Positions 55,276 through 64,000 are shown, counted from the first letter of the stretch. The stretch: 64,000 nucleotides of DNA from Nitrospira sp. (GCA_005239465.1 SPAW01000009.1:16753-80752); one strand, 5' to 3'. The notes: generated by a model from the letters alone, not told the origin. Made by a program: numbers and translations.

Positions 55276-56982
55276 ATGACTCGCACCGGACGATTCATGA
55301 CAACGCTGATCCTCGCGGGAATGCTCACAACCCTTGGTACCATGTTGACAGATTCCGCCGTCGCCGCGTCCTCCAAGAAATCAAAAGGAAGCACCGTCGC
55401 CAACAGGCCCGCCGTGGAGACCGCCCGCCGCTACGCTGAAGCGATCACACAGGGCGACCGAGTGACCGTCGGGCAATTGGACTTCGCCTGCCAGTATCGA
55501 CTCGTGGCGGCCTCGTCGGCCGGTCTCAAGGCCTATCCGGCGCCGACCGACCCATCGTACGAGGCTTGTTGGCAGGAACTGATAGCCGTCCACGCGCCGG
55601 CCTTGAATCGGACCGACATCGGCATGGATGTCCTTTGGCCCAGCGCGGGTCCGCTCGTGTTCTATGGAGACGAGTTGTCTCGCACCCCGGCCTCCGCATT
55701 CGTCATGGATGCGATTGGAATTTCTCCTCCAGGAAGCGGTCTCCGTCTGACCGTCACGAACAGCCGCGCGATCCCAGACGGATCGTTCCGGTTGAAGCCG
55801 AACGGCAAGGTGATCGGCGTCCCGACCACGCTGGTTGATGTGGCTGTACATTATCAGGATCCGCTGACCTCGCCGGTTACCTATGCGCCCGGCACGGTGA
55901 AATGGACCAACACGATCAAACGTGCGCGGCGCGCGGTGAAATCCATCATCACCCAATGGGTGGTCTTCACCGGACTTAAAAAGCACGGCTTCCCGGGCGA
56001 TACCGCCGTCTTTCACCAGCCTGTGGAGACCAAGCCGGAAGCACCGGGTATGGTGGCCGACAAGATTCCGTTCACGACGGAAACGAGCCGGGCTCATCCT
56101 GACTCGCTGGTGTGGTGGGGGCCGGACGATCAACCCGGCACGCTCACGGCTGCTGCGGCACGAGCCGCGACCTTTCCCGACTTACGCGATCGAGTCGCAT
56201 TGCTCAACCGCGTGTTGATCATCGACCCAAATCAAGTTGACGCCTTGATGGTCCTGACCAGAAATCTCTATTCCGTGCTGCTCCGGGAAGCCGCCACCGG
56301 GCACAAACTGATCGTGAAAGACCCGGCTCTCTCGCTGACTGTCAACGAGTTCTATTGGAACATCTATGCGGGAGCGGCTCGCCTCGACCTCTCGAATGCG
56401 ATGGAGATGGGTGGATTTTCGCAACCGACGCCGGCGGATTTTCTGTACCGGATGTTGCCGGCCTTGGAGACACTCGCCAAAACCCATCCCGAACAACTGG
56501 ACAGCCGCTTCCGTCTCGGTATGGCCTACCGATGGAACAACGACCAACTCCCGATGATCGAAACCTTCGAAGCGCTGGTCAAAGACATTCCGGAAAATCG
56601 GAAAACCCCCAAAGCCGAGGCACTCCTCCAGTTGGCGTGGTCTCGCATCAACAAAGTCGCTTGGAATCGGATTCTGCATGATCCAGAAAGCTTGCGAGCC
56701 TATGCCGACGCTGAAGCCTCATCGGCCACCGCCGAGCTGCCGCTGGACAAGTTCCTCGCGGAATACACCATGGCCTACAGCATGATCTTCATGCCGAATT
56801 ACGGGGATAAGGCGAAGATGCTGCGGCATCTGACCGAGGCGAAACGCCGGTTCGACGAAGTGCCTGGGAAAAACGACGAGGTGTGGCGTTACTTCCTCCA
56901 CAGCGAACTGCTCAAAGCCGTGCTCGACGCTGATCCCACCTTCCAACCCATCTTGGCTTCAGCGGAAGACAAGAAGGGATAA
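55276..56982 (+). CDS. Large secreted protein, unknown family
   Basis: 568 aa from ATG 55276 (AGGTAACTATT; longer frame to 55240). Signal peptide LILAGMLTTLGTM then an Ala/Ser-rich linker (SSKKSKGS). The N-terminal half is beta-rich (TDPSYEACWQELI, YQDPLTSPVTYAP). The C-terminal half is helical with possible TPR-like features (LLNRVLIIDPNQVDALMVL, LDSRFRLGMAYRWN). Intact. Unknown role in the periplasm or outside. Confidence 0.75.
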   Translation: MTRTGRFMTTLILAGMLTTLGTMLTDSAVAASSKKSKGSTVANRPAVETARRYAEAITQGDRVTVGQLDFACQYRLVAASSAGLKAYPAPTDPSYEACWQELIAVHAPALNRTDIGMDVLWPSAGPLVFYGDELSRTPASAFVMDAIGISPPGSGLRLTVTNSRAIPDGSFRLKPNGKVIGVPTTLVDVAVHYQDPLTSPVTYAPGTVKWTNTIKRARRAVKSIITQWVVFTGLKKHGFPGDTAVFHQPVETKPEAPGMVADKIPFTTETSRAHPDSLVWWGPDDQPGTLTAAAARAATFPDLRDRVALLNRVLIIDPNQVDALMVLTRNLYSVLLREAATGHKLIVKDPALSLTVNEFYWNIYAGAARLDLSNAMEMGGFSQPTPADFLYRMLPALETLAKTHPEQLDSRFRLGMAYRWNNDQLPMIETFEALVKDIPENRKTPKAEALLQLAWSRINKVAWNRILHDPESLRAYADAEASSATAELPLDKFLAEYTMAYSMIFMPNYGDKAKMLRHLTEAKRRFDEVPGKNDEVWRYFLHSELLKAVLDADPTFQPILASAEDKKG

Positions 56983-57102
56983 GGCACAGCAGCAGGCACG
57001 CGGGCTCAGCCATGCTCATCTTGCCTCGCTCCAGGACTCTCGCACCAGTAAGCTCCCGGCGATCATAGCCTTTTTGTTCGGCTTCACGTACCTTGGCCCG
57101 GT

Positions 57103-57834
57103 ATGTTCGTGTTGAGTGCAAGCGCGCAGGATCTGCGTTTTCCACCTGTTGAGCAGGCCTCGCCCGAAGGCTTGCTCGCCGTCGGTGGCGACCTGCGCCC
57201 GGAGCGGCTACTTGAAGCCTACCGCCACGGAATCTTTCCCTGGTACAACGACGACCAGCCCATCTTGTGGTGGTCGCCCGATCCACGCGCCGTGCTCTTC
57301 CCCGAAAAACTCCACGTATCGCGCAGTCTCCAACGGACCATTCGTCGGGGCCTCTTCACCGTCACGCTCGACACCTGTTTCCGGGAGGTCATAACACAGT
57401 GCGCCGGCCTCAGGCCGCAATATCCCGAAGGCCGGACGTGGATTACACCTGCCATGATTAAGGCCTACACGAAGCTCCATGAACTCGGCTACGCCCATTC
57501 TGTTGAAACATGGGCCGACGACCAGCTCGTAGGGGGGCTCTACGGTGTGGCGCTTTGCGGCGCCTTCTTCGCCGAATCCATGTTCACACTGGCCGATGAT
57601 GCTTCAAAAGTGGCCCTCGTCCTCCTCGTCCACCAGCTCCGGACATGGAAATTCCACATCATCGACTGCCAACAATCCTCGCCGCATGTCATGCGCTTCG
57701 GAGCCGAAGAAATCCCCCGCCGCAGGTTTCTGGAGCACCTGCATACTGCACTCGCTGCGCCCGATCGTCGTGGACGCTGGCAGTTCGACATCCCGCGACT
57801 ACAGAGGCCCTTTCTGACTAAGGAGGATTTATGA
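57103..57834 (+). CDS. aat: Leucyl/phenylalanyl-tRNA-protein transferase
   Basis: 243 aa. It adds Leu or Phe to N-terminal Arg/Lys for ClpS-ClpAP decay. Signatures: FPPVEQASPEGLLAVGGDL, GIFPWYNDDQPILWWSPDPRAV, LVGGLYGVALCGAFFAESMF and HIIDCQQSSPHVMRFGAEEI. ATGA overlap with the following AbrB-like gene. Confidence 0.95.
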   Translation: MFVLSASAQDLRFPPVEQASPEGLLAVGGDLRPERLLEAYRHGIFPWYNDDQPILWWSPDPRAVLFPEKLHVSRSLQRTIRRGLFTVTLDTCFREVITQCAGLRPQYPEGRTWITPAMIKAYTKLHELGYAHSVETWADDQLVGGLYGVALCGAFFAESMFTLADDASKVALVLLVHQLRTWKFHIIDCQQSSPHVMRFGAEEIPRRRFLEHLHTALAAPDRRGRWQFDIPRLQRPFLTKEDL

Positions 57835-58094
57835 ATTCTATCACCGTGACAACTACGGGTCGGATTGTCATTCCAGCTCGGCTTCGTCGAAAGCTTGGCA
57901 TCAAGCCAGGCACGAAGGTGTGCTTCATCGAGCGCGGGAACGAGGTACTCTTCCAGCCTCTTACGAAGCAGTACATCCGCAGCGTATGCGGCATGCTGAA
58001 GAGCACGACTTCGGTGACCAAGGAATTGCTAATTGAACGAAGGAAAGAAACGGCACGGGAGGAGGTCAAGCCACAAAGTCTCGGCACTCCTTGA
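57831..58094 (+). CDS. AbrB/MazE-type antitoxin-like protein, orphan
   Basis: 87 aa. N-terminal swapped-hairpin DNA-binding fold: VTTTGRIVIPARLRRKLGIKPGTKV. The C-terminal tail would bind a VapC toxin, but no toxin gene follows. It overlaps aat by ATGA, so it is translated with aat. Could act as stand-alone regulator. Confidence 0.85.
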   Translation: MNSITVTTTGRIVIPARLRRKLGIKPGTKVCFIERGNEVLFQPLTKQYIRSVCGMLKSTTSVTKELLIERRKETAREEVKPQSLGTP

Positions 58095-58241
58095 CATAGC
58101 TCCTAACCTTACGCCGCTCTTCCTTTTGTCGTCTTTGCCTCGAATGTGCTGCATTCCGACCAACTCATTGCCCATCCACAGACACCGACATCATTTCACG
58201 CACCACCCTGAAACACGCTCAATCCCTTCAAACCACATCGT

Positions 58242-58268
58242 GACTCATAGTCCGTAGCACTTTACGTC
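58242..58268 (+). promoter_or_regulatory. C-box operator of the restriction controller gene
   Basis: GACTCATAGTC at 58242-58252 has the classic GACTnnnAGTC C-box symmetry. A weaker second half-site ACTTTACGT (58259-58267) is centred 16 bases on. A TAATAT -10 box (58278-58283) lies 7 bases before the ATG at 58291, so the mRNA is likely leaderless, as for many C genes. Confidence 0.6.
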
Positions 58269-58290
58269 ACTAGTTCGTAATATTGTCCGC

Positions 58291-58506
58291 ATGAAATCAG
58301 ACGCGACAAAGCATTTTGGTCGGCGAGTGCGGGAAAGGCGTAAAAAGATGCGTTTGTCACAGGAGGATTTTGCCGATCGTGTCGGGCTAGATCGCACATA
58401 TGTCAGCGGTATTGAGCGCGGAACGAGGAATCCGACGCTTGCGACGATGAAACGTCTTGCGGAAGGTCTTGGCGTTCCATTGGAAACGCTCCTAAAAGGA
58501 TTATGA
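58291..58506 (+). CDS. XRE-type controller (C) protein
   Basis: 71 aa, one helix-turn-helix: LSQEDFADRVGLDRTYVSGIERGTRNPTLATMKRLAEGL. Size and pattern fit C proteins that time REase expression after entry of an RM system. The start is 8 bases after a -10 box (leaderless). The endonuclease ATG follows 3 bases after its stop. Confidence 0.9.
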   Translation: MKSDATKHFGRRVRERRKKMRLSQEDFADRVGLDRTYVSGIERGTRNPTLATMKRLAEGLGVPLETLLKGL

Positions 58507-58509
58507 CGA

Positions 58510-59397
58510 ATGATCCCCAAACATATAAGCCGTGCCTCTGACCTTGTGACCTCTCATCAAGCAGTTTGCATCGGCTTTCTGAATCAAGCTTTAACAAAAA
58601 CACAAAAAGCGACGCCTTATGTCAAGGAGGCATTTTCTTTTTGGCAAGTACTCCAAGGCGTGTCAGAAGTCTCGGAACTTCTTCAGTTACCGGAATATCG
58701 AGATCACTTATTGGCATCAGCTGGGTTTTCCGACAAAGCCATGAATCACCTTTCCGAATCTGAATTGGAGCAAGCCTTACAGAGGGTATTCGAGACCATC
58801 TTGCAGAGGTCAGGAGAGCACTTTCGTGAAGAAGTCTTCTTCAGATATCTGCTTACAAAAGGCGATGCTCTTGGTGGTCAGATGCATAATGTAACTGGCG
58901 CAGCAGGACAAACCCGACTTATGGAGGCGATTCAGGCGGCGCTGAAGAGGGCTGGAGCCGAATATGACATAGTCCACGCCGCTAACGGTGAGAAGATACA
59001 ACGGATATCTTGGGACAGTCGGAGATTGCTTTTTGACGTGAAGCCCAAACTAATCGACAAGAGCATTGACGTTATTCTTTTGGACACGTCGAGCAACGAA
59101 GATGAAGAGATGCTCCTTGAGAGAGCCGCAGCCTATCTCGCTTGCGGCGAACTGAAAGGCGGGATTGACCCAGCAGGAGCCGACGAGCATTGGAAAACGG
59201 CGAAAACGGCCTTGAGCAGAATACGCAACAAGCTCAAAAGGTCATGCCCGCCGCTTTTCTTTGTCGCGGCGGCAATTGAAATGGCGATGGCAAAGGAGAT
59301 ATTCAGGGACTTGAAGAAGGGCTTTCTTACGCACATAGCCAACCTCACTGATGACCGGCAAGTTGAAGACTTGGCTTCCTGGCTGGTTTCGCTTTAG
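58510..59397 (+). CDS. Type II restriction endonuclease (AvaI/BsoBI-like)
   Basis: 295 aa. Nuclease core: SIDVILLD (Asp) and the motif CGELKGGIDPAGADEHW, whose E-L-K plus preceding Asp are the catalytic residues of AvaI/BsoBI-type enzymes. That family cuts CYCGRG, but the target here is only inferred. Lies behind the C protein and ends 53 bases into the convergent methyltransferase. Confidence 0.8.
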   Translation: MIPKHISRASDLVTSHQAVCIGFLNQALTKTQKATPYVKEAFSFWQVLQGVSEVSELLQLPEYRDHLLASAGFSDKAMNHLSESELEQALQRVFETILQRSGEHFREEVFFRYLLTKGDALGGQMHNVTGAAGQTRLMEAIQAALKRAGAEYDIVHAANGEKIQRISWDSRRLLFDVKPKLIDKSIDVILLDTSSNEDEEMLLERAAAYLACGELKGGIDPAGADEHWKTAKTALSRIRNKLKRSCPPLFFVAAAIEMAMAKEIFRDLKKGFLTHIANLTDDRQVEDLASWLVSL

Positions 59398-60793
59398 GCG
59401 CACGCCAGATGTAAACGCATTTTCTTAGTGCTTCACGCCCAAACTCACCCATTTGCTGACTGCTATTTCCCTTCCCGTTCGGCAAGACCCATATTTTTTC
59501 GACGTTGAACCCAGCACTTTCTGCAATTGACGACAGAATCAAGTCAACAGAGATATTGGCGCCTTCATATCTCACGTTGTCATTTACCATCACAAGCGGT
59601 GCACCTGGTTTCAGAATCCGTGCGCACTCAAAAATAACCAGCGTCATTTCCCAGAAGTAGTTGCGTACCATCCTGGGAATGCCATTGTTGTTGAGCTGCT
59701 GTGCGGCTTTACGATCATCAAGATATTGTAGAATGCCCCCTAAGCACTCTTGAGACCTAAAAGATTCAAGAGCGCAGGAGAATCGATTCTCCTCGAACAG
59801 ACTTAGCAGACTTTGCTTCTCCCGGTTCTCCACGGTACAGGACAACATTGCTTGTCGGAGATTCTTTAACCCATCTTCACCAACACCAAGCAGAGCAAGT
59901 TCGAGAGCATAAGTACGAGTGTAATCGTACCGGTTGCAGTACGGCGGAGATGTTATCAGTGCATCGAAATACCTTCCCGACAGTTTTGGTAATTCCTCTA
60001 GACAAGACCCACCAGCCACATCGATTTGACCGCTGTTCGGACTTGTCGGAAAGAGATCAAGCAGCCCGATATCACCCTCAAGATCGCCCAAAATTTCAGA
60101 GAGTTTTGCATCAATTGCCTCATCAAAACTGCCGATCTTCCCCTTGTCAAACGGTTTCACTCCCTGTTTTCTTCCCGACCGATAGTCCCATCGGAGGTAT
60201 TGACCGTCCTTTCTCGTGTAACTGATCTGTTCGAGAATACACAGCGCCGCGAACCGCAGAAGGCGACGAGTTGCTTCTGACCCCTCCCTATCGATTTCGG
60301 CCAAGTATCTTCCCAGTAAAGCTTCGTTCTCCTTTGAAAATGCGCCCATCGTGATCCGCAGATGAGGGAAGGGATGGCTGTGACCTGACCTCTTCCACGG
60401 TTTTGCCTTGTGCCATCGCTTGAGATCATCGACAAATCCACGCCTTCGATCCAACAAAGTAAGTTTTCGAACTTCGATGATCTCTTGTCCGATTGGTAAT
60501 AACTCGATGCCGGTTGAGGCCAGGCCGCGTTGACTTGCCACAAAAAGAGTCGTACCAGCTCCGGCAAAAGGATCGAGAACTGTTCCCGATCTGATTCCAA
60601 GGTAGTCCAGCAGGTAGTGAATAAGGGCAGCGGAGAACCCTTCCTTGTACTTGAACCAACGAAAACCCTGTTCGCGCTTGTTGGCCTGAAAGCTTACAAG
60701 AGCTCTCGTCAGATGCAGGTTGACCTGCATCTGAGCAGCGAATCGTGCTTCAAGTGCCTCATTCATATTACTGATTGATTTAATCGTTTCCAT
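59345..60793 (-). CDS. Type II DNA methyltransferase (N4-cytosine/N6-adenine amino type)
   Basis: 482 aa from ATG 60793. SAM motif LDPFAGAGTTLFVA comes before the catalytic motif ITSPPYCNRYDYTR (SPPY favours N4-cytosine), separated by a long region holding target recognition. Convergent and overlapping the endonuclease end by 53 bases, so the pair is one RM system. Codon usage is less GC-biased than the core genes, fitting recent transfer. Confidence 0.9.
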   Translation of the reverse strand: METIKSISNMNEALEARFAAQMQVNLHLTRALVSFQANKREQGFRWFKYKEGFSAALIHYLLDYLGIRSGTVLDPFAGAGTTLFVASQRGLASTGIELLPIGQEIIEVRKLTLLDRRRGFVDDLKRWHKAKPWKRSGHSHPFPHLRITMGAFSKENEALLGRYLAEIDREGSEATRRLLRFAALCILEQISYTRKDGQYLRWDYRSGRKQGVKPFDKGKIGSFDEAIDAKLSEILGDLEGDIGLLDLFPTSPNSGQIDVAGGSCLEELPKLSGRYFDALITSPPYCNRYDYTRTYALELALLGVGEDGLKNLRQAMLSCTVENREKQSLLSLFEENRFSCALESFRSQECLGGILQYLDDRKAAQQLNNNGIPRMVRNYFWEMTLVIFECARILKPGAPLVMVNDNVRYEGANISVDLILSSIAESAGFNVEKIWVLPNGKGNSSQQMGEFGREALRKCVYIWRAPKAKPARKPSLQLAGHQ

Positions 60794-61028
60794 AACGCGG
60801 AACATACCCCACCATGTTACTCATAGTCAACTGGTCCTCTTGCCCCAATACTATCGGAAAGCGGATTGGAGAGAAAGAGAGAAGCTACGCGGGTTGAATC
60901 AAAATCGACCATTTCTCCATCTGGTGACCGACCAAGGGAGTGGTCAGGCCGGCCTTCACTGCGCGCATTGAGGGACCACTGCTTCATCGTGGGGCCTCAG
61001 CGAGCAAGAAGGATGATCTAGCCGCTCC
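60794..61028. other. Intergenic stretch without a gene
   Basis: About 235 bases before the peptidase remnant. No convincing frame or RNA. Confidence 0.4.
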
Positions 61029-61250
61029 CTACTTCTTCCCCAGCTCCGTAAAATAGTGTGCGAAGGCTTTCATCCCACTGGATGCTTGGCCCCAATCGAA
61101 GTATTCGTTCGGAGCATGGTAGCCGTGCTCGGGAAAGCTCAGACCCATGAAGAGAATCGGCACCTTCTAAGCCTTTTGCATCGTCACGACCACGCCGACT
61201 GATCCACACTCACGAACCAAGGCCGGTTCTCGCGCTTCGTGTCCCTCCCA
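61029..61250 (-). pseudogene. C-terminal remnant of an M20 peptidase
   Basis: Frame reads WEGHEAREPALVRECGSVGV, then TMQKA, an in-frame [23 protein letters not shown] and [15 protein letters not shown] to stop. Pattern GYHAPNEYF is the His/Glu end of M20 dipeptidases. No N-terminal part remains. Confidence 0.75.
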
Positions 61251-61328
61251 CCGAGGAGAAGAGCCTGAATTTGACAGTCTTTTTCTCAGTCGCTTATGAT
61301 ACACCTCGGTCCTTGAGGAGGGAGTTTC

Positions 61329-61649
61329 ATGAGCTTTACAATCACGCCCAAAGAACTGAAATCCCGAATCGATAAAGGGGAGAAGCTGGTGCTTTTGGAT
61401 GTTCGAGAGCCCTGGGAGAATTCGCTCGCCAAGCTTGAAGGATCAGTACTCATCCCCCTTGGCACATTGCCCCACTCACTCTCAAAACTGGACAACAACG
61501 CCGAAATTATCGCCTATTGTCACCATGGGATGAGAAGCGCGGACGCGACAGGATTCCTCCTGCAGCAGGGCTTCCCAAACGTGAAGAATCTGGTCGGCGG
61601 GATCGATGCTTGGTCTATCCAGGTGGATGGGACAGTTCCTCGATACTAG
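61329..61649 (+). CDS. Rhodanese-like sulfurtransferase
   Basis: 106 aa, single domain. ITPKELKSRIDKGEKLVLLDVREPWE and the active-site loop IAYCHHGMRSA (Cys). Transfers sulfane sulfur, for example in thiosulfate or persulfide handling. Start ATG 61329 after GAGGAGGGAG. Stand-alone. Confidence 0.9.
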   Translation: MSFTITPKELKSRIDKGEKLVLLDVREPWENSLAKLEGSVLIPLGTLPHSLSKLDNNAEIIAYCHHGMRSADATGFLLQQGFPNVKNLVGGIDAWSIQVDGTVPRY

Positions 61650-61699
61650 TGTATCCGCGCGAAGACTTCATCGGGTGAGACGCGAACACATGCTCCGGA

Positions 61700-62626
61700 C
61701 TACCCCATTTTTTCCCGGAAAAAGGCCACGGTCTTCTTAAGCCCGTCGGTAAGTTCTGCTTTCGGGTCCCAGCCGAGTTCTTGCCTGATTTTCGAGGGGT
61801 CAATCACGCTTCGCATCTGTTCGCCTGGTTTGGCCGGACCATGCATTTCCTTACAAGCAGAACCCATGAGGCTTGCGAGCATCCGGAAAAGCTCGTTGAT
61901 CGACGTCTCAGCTCCGGTTCCTACGTTATAGACTCCCTGTGAATCCTGACCCATTGCAGCCAGGTTGGCTTCCGCCACATCGTCGACAAACACAAAGTCT
62001 CTGGTTTGACGGCCGTTCCCGTTGATGATGGGCTGCTCATTGTTCAACATCTTCTGAATGAAGATCGCAACGACACCGGCTTCTCCTTCAGGATCCTGCC
62101 TTGGTCCATACACATTGGCATACCGAAGACTCACGACTTGAATCCCGCTGATGCGCTGAAAGTAAGACAAGTAATGCTCGCCACAGAGTTTACTGATGCC
62201 ATAGGGCGAGAGCGGCTTGGTGGCGTGGGACTCCGGCGCAGGATATGTTTCCTGTTCACCGTAGATCGCGCCCCCGGATGAGGAGAACACCACCTTTCTC
62301 GCCCCATGCCGAACCGCCTGCTGAAGTACATTCATGGTACCCAGCACGTTGACCTGCGCATCGAACACCGGGTCTTCAACCGATCGCCGCACACTGATCT
62401 GGGCTGCAAGGTGAATGACGACGTTGGGCCGTTCATTCCGAAACACCCGTTCGATGCGCCCGCTTTGGATGTCGAGTTTATACAGACTGGCCGCACGATT
62501 GACGTTCTTTCGCTTTCCAGAAGACAAGTTGTCGACGACGACGACGTGATGCCCTTCTTCCACAAGCCGATCGACCACGTGAGACCCGATGAATCCTGCG
62601 CCGCCCGTCACAAGTACCTTCATCAT
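61700..62626 (-). CDS. NAD-dependent sugar epimerase (GalE-like)
   Basis: 308 aa, extended SDR: VTGGAGFIGSHVV (NAD), SSSGGAIYGE with YGISK (catalytic Ser, Tyr, Lys), then RYANVYGPRQDPEGEAGVV. Probably UDP-glucose or related 4-epimerase; substrate not certain. ATGA overlap with tlyA. Confidence 0.9.
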   Translation of the reverse strand: MMKVLVTGGAGFIGSHVVDRLVEEGHHVVVVDNLSSGKRKNVNRAASLYKLDIQSGRIERVFRNERPNVVIHLAAQISVRRSVEDPVFDAQVNVLGTMNVLQQAVRHGARKVVFSSSGGAIYGEQETYPAPESHATKPLSPYGISKLCGEHYLSYFQRISGIQVVSLRYANVYGPRQDPEGEAGVVAIFIQKMLNNEQPIINGNGRQTRDFVFVDDVAEANLAAMGQDSQGVYNVGTGAETSINELFRMLASLMGSACKEMHGPAKPGEQMRSVIDPSKIRQELGWDPKAELTDGLKKTVAFFREKMG

Positions 62627-63438
62627 CCCTCCAGCAGATTGATATTCCGTCGTGGTTGCGTCACTCTTTTCATACCATGAAACGACGCGTTGAACTCAAA
62701 AATTGCCAATAATTCGCGATTGCCTTTTTTCCCCTTAATAGGACAATCCAATGTCCTCATCGTCTGTAATCCTACTTCGGCCGCAAAGCGAACGATCCGT
62801 CGGAGCACATCCTGCCGTTGAGTCTCATCACGAACAATTCCACCTCGACCGACCTGACCCTTTCCGACTTCGAACTGGGGTTTGACGAGAGCGATGACCT
62901 TCGCGCCAGGGCACAAGAATTGAATGATAGGAGGGAACACTTTTGTCAACGAGATGAATGATACATCAATGACCACAAGACCAACTGATTCGGGAATGGT
63001 CGACCGCTCAATATGGCGGATATTGGTCCGTTCAATCAGCACGACGCGAGGATCTTGCCGAAGGCGCCAGTCAAATTGTCCGTAGCCCACATCGATGGCA
63101 TAGACTCGCGCCGCCCCTCTCTGCAATAAGCAATCGGTAAACCCTCCGGTTGAGCACCCAACATCAAGACAGATCACACCCTGAGGATCAATCGAACAGG
63201 CATCCAGCGCCGCCGCGAGTTTGTCCCCGCCCCGACTGACAAAACGAGAGATTTGCTGATGAATCTCGATCGCCGCATCTACAGGAATCACCTTGGCCGG
63301 CTTGTCGACAACCGCACCGTTCGCCTTGACCTCTCCCGCGAGAATCATCCGCACCGCAGCATCCCGGCTTTGCGCCAACCCCTGCGTCACCAGCAGATGA
63401 TCGAGGCGATCTTTTTCGAAACGTGCTTTGGTACCCAT
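62623..63438 (-). CDS. tlyA: TlyA-family rRNA (cytidine-2'-O)-methyltransferase
   Basis: 271 aa. S4 RNA-binding domain (KDRLDHLLVTQGLAQSRDAA) then a class I methyltransferase FtsJ-like fold with CLDVGCSTGGFTDCLLQRGA and catalytic Lys/Asp pattern (VKPQFEVG). Modifies 16S/23S rRNA; some homologues are haemolysins. Lies between xseB and the epimerase. Confidence 0.92.
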   Translation of the reverse strand: MGTKARFEKDRLDHLLVTQGLAQSRDAAVRMILAGEVKANGAVVDKPAKVIPVDAAIEIHQQISRFVSRGGDKLAAALDACSIDPQGVICLDVGCSTGGFTDCLLQRGAARVYAIDVGYGQFDWRLRQDPRVVLIERTNIRHIERSTIPESVGLVVIDVSFISLTKVFPPIIQFLCPGAKVIALVKPQFEVGKGQVGRGGIVRDETQRQDVLRRIVRFAAEVGLQTMRTLDCPIKGKKGNRELLAIFEFNASFHGMKRVTQPRRNINLLEG

Positions 63439-63492
63439 GAGTAAGGAGGTAGAGGACCAATGAGAAGAGAAGGCAATCTGACGATTGAGGCG

Positions 63493-63750
63493 CTACGACC
63501 CGGAAGCGGAATCTTGCATGTCATCGTCATCGGAAGAGAACGCGCGAAGCTGCTTTTTCCCATTCTTATCTTGGACGAGGATTTCTACCTTCCGTTCAGC
63601 CTCTTCCAGTACTTTCAAGCAATTCTTCGAGAGACGAATCCCTTCCTCGAAAATCTTCAACGATTCATCAAGCGGCAGATCGCCCTTCTCTAATTCACCC
63701 ACAATGGCTTCCAACCGCGCCATCGCCTGCTCAAACTTTACTCCAGCCAC
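63493..63750 (-). CDS. xseB: Exodeoxyribonuclease VII small subunit
   Basis: 85 aa, helical: FEQAMARLEAIVGELEKGDLPLDESLKIFEEGIRLSKNCLKVLEEAERKV, with acidic tail. Partner of XseA, whose end lies 52 bases upstream on the same strand. Confidence 0.93.
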   Translation of the reverse strand: MAGVKFEQAMARLEAIVGELEKGDLPLDESLKIFEEGIRLSKNCLKVLEEAERKVEILVQDKNGKKQLRAFSSDDDDMQDSASGS

Positions 63751-63802
63751 AACGATCTCCTCTTATCAAGAAGGTGTCATTATAACGGGTCCCGCCCGGC
63801 TT

Positions 63803-64000
63803 TTAAACCGACGGGTCCGTCATCACTTCCTCCACGGTACAGCGCAGTTGTCCCTTGGCCAGACGTGCCACGACTTCTTGCCCGGCAGACACTTGACTGG
63901 CATCACGAATCACTTGGTGGGTGGAAACTGTCTCCACGATGCTGTACCCACGATCAAGAATTCCAAGCGGACTCAGATTATTCAAGCTCGTCAGGCAGGA
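63803..64000 (-). CDS. xseA: Exodeoxyribonuclease VII large subunit, 3' end only
   Basis: Only the last 65 residues are in the window: SLNNLSPLGILDRGYSIV, then VIRDASQVSAGQEVVARLAKG and end. Matches the XseA C-terminus (LSPLxVLxRGYSI). The rest is past the right edge. Operon xseA-xseB-tlyA-epimerase. Confidence 0.9.
   Translation of the reverse strand, partial: SCLTSLNNLSPLGILDRGYSIVETVSTHQVIRDASQVSAGQEVVARLAKGQLRCTVEEVMTDPSV

Noticed and set aside
36556-61209. Amber (TAG) recoding, since three genes or remnants have in-frame TAG
   Set aside because: TAG also ends normal genes here (for example 53511 and 31092-30894), no pyrrolysine or suppressor gene is seen, and the affected genes are all accessory or remnants.
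1-64000. CRISPR arrays, rRNA genes, prophage genes
   Set aside because: No regularly spaced direct repeats, no rRNA core motifs, and no capsid, terminase or integrase genes were found.

Overview
The window (about 57-58% GC by eye) looks like a chromosomal segment of a Gram-negative bacterium of the Nitrospira type (Nitrospirota). The basis is indirect. It carries LpxC and LptE for an LPS outer membrane, an OxyR peroxide regulon, several c-type cytochrome proteins, an ECF sigma factor next to a cupredoxin, and many small secreted proteins of unrecognised families. The taxonomic label is inference; no rRNA or strict marker is present.

Region 1 (1-6.6 kb) is a minus-strand export operon: a TolC-like outer-membrane protein, an RND-type adaptor, a GAF-HlyD adaptor, and a large membrane protein with a PqqD-like N-terminus, an M50 (site-2 protease) core and HlyD-like arms, truncated by the window edge. 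A DUF3467 protein is divergent from it. Region 2 (6.6-18 kb) is mixed core: lpxC behind a sigma-54-like promoter, a HARE-HTH protein, an inositol-phosphatase, an arsenosugar-type AhpD-like protein, a twice-frameshifted B12 radical SAM RiPP methyltransferase, pterin dehydratase, a ParB-like protein, a GDPD, a lipoprotein methyltransferase and an APC permease. Region 3 (18-31 kb) holds MauE and HDOD-GAF genes (both frameshifted), PPK2, an MscS channel, and a peroxide-defence block (ccp, dps, katA, dps and two small proteins) facing oxyR; then xth, a zinc ribbon protein and a flavoprotein.

Region 4 (31.2-43.7 kb) is a type I restriction-modification defence island: hsdM, vapBC, hsdS, a decayed immA/DUF4411 cassette, an hsdS 3' remnant, a 209-bp MITE-like element, a DUF4143 ATPase and hsdR. 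Its most striking feature is hsdM with a GIY-YIG nuclease domain and a palindromic-repeat peptide inserted in frame. hsdS carries a similar repeat insertion.

Region 5 (43.8-57.9 kb) is housekeeping: tRNA-His, pyrF, rpsT, holA, lptE, leuS, a methyltransferase, a HAD nucleotidase, der, an ECF sigma/zf-HC2/cupredoxin group and aat. Region 6 (58-61.3 kb) is a compact type II RM system: a C protein with a C-box, an AvaI/BsoBI-like endonuclease, and a convergent, overlapping methyltransferase. Region 7 (61.3-64 kb) is rhodanese, an NAD-dependent epimerase, tlyA, xseB and partial xseA.

Many accessory genes are broken by single-base indels or in-frame TAG codons, while the long core genes are intact. 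This looks like real decay of dispensable genes, although assembly error cannot be excluded from sequence alone.
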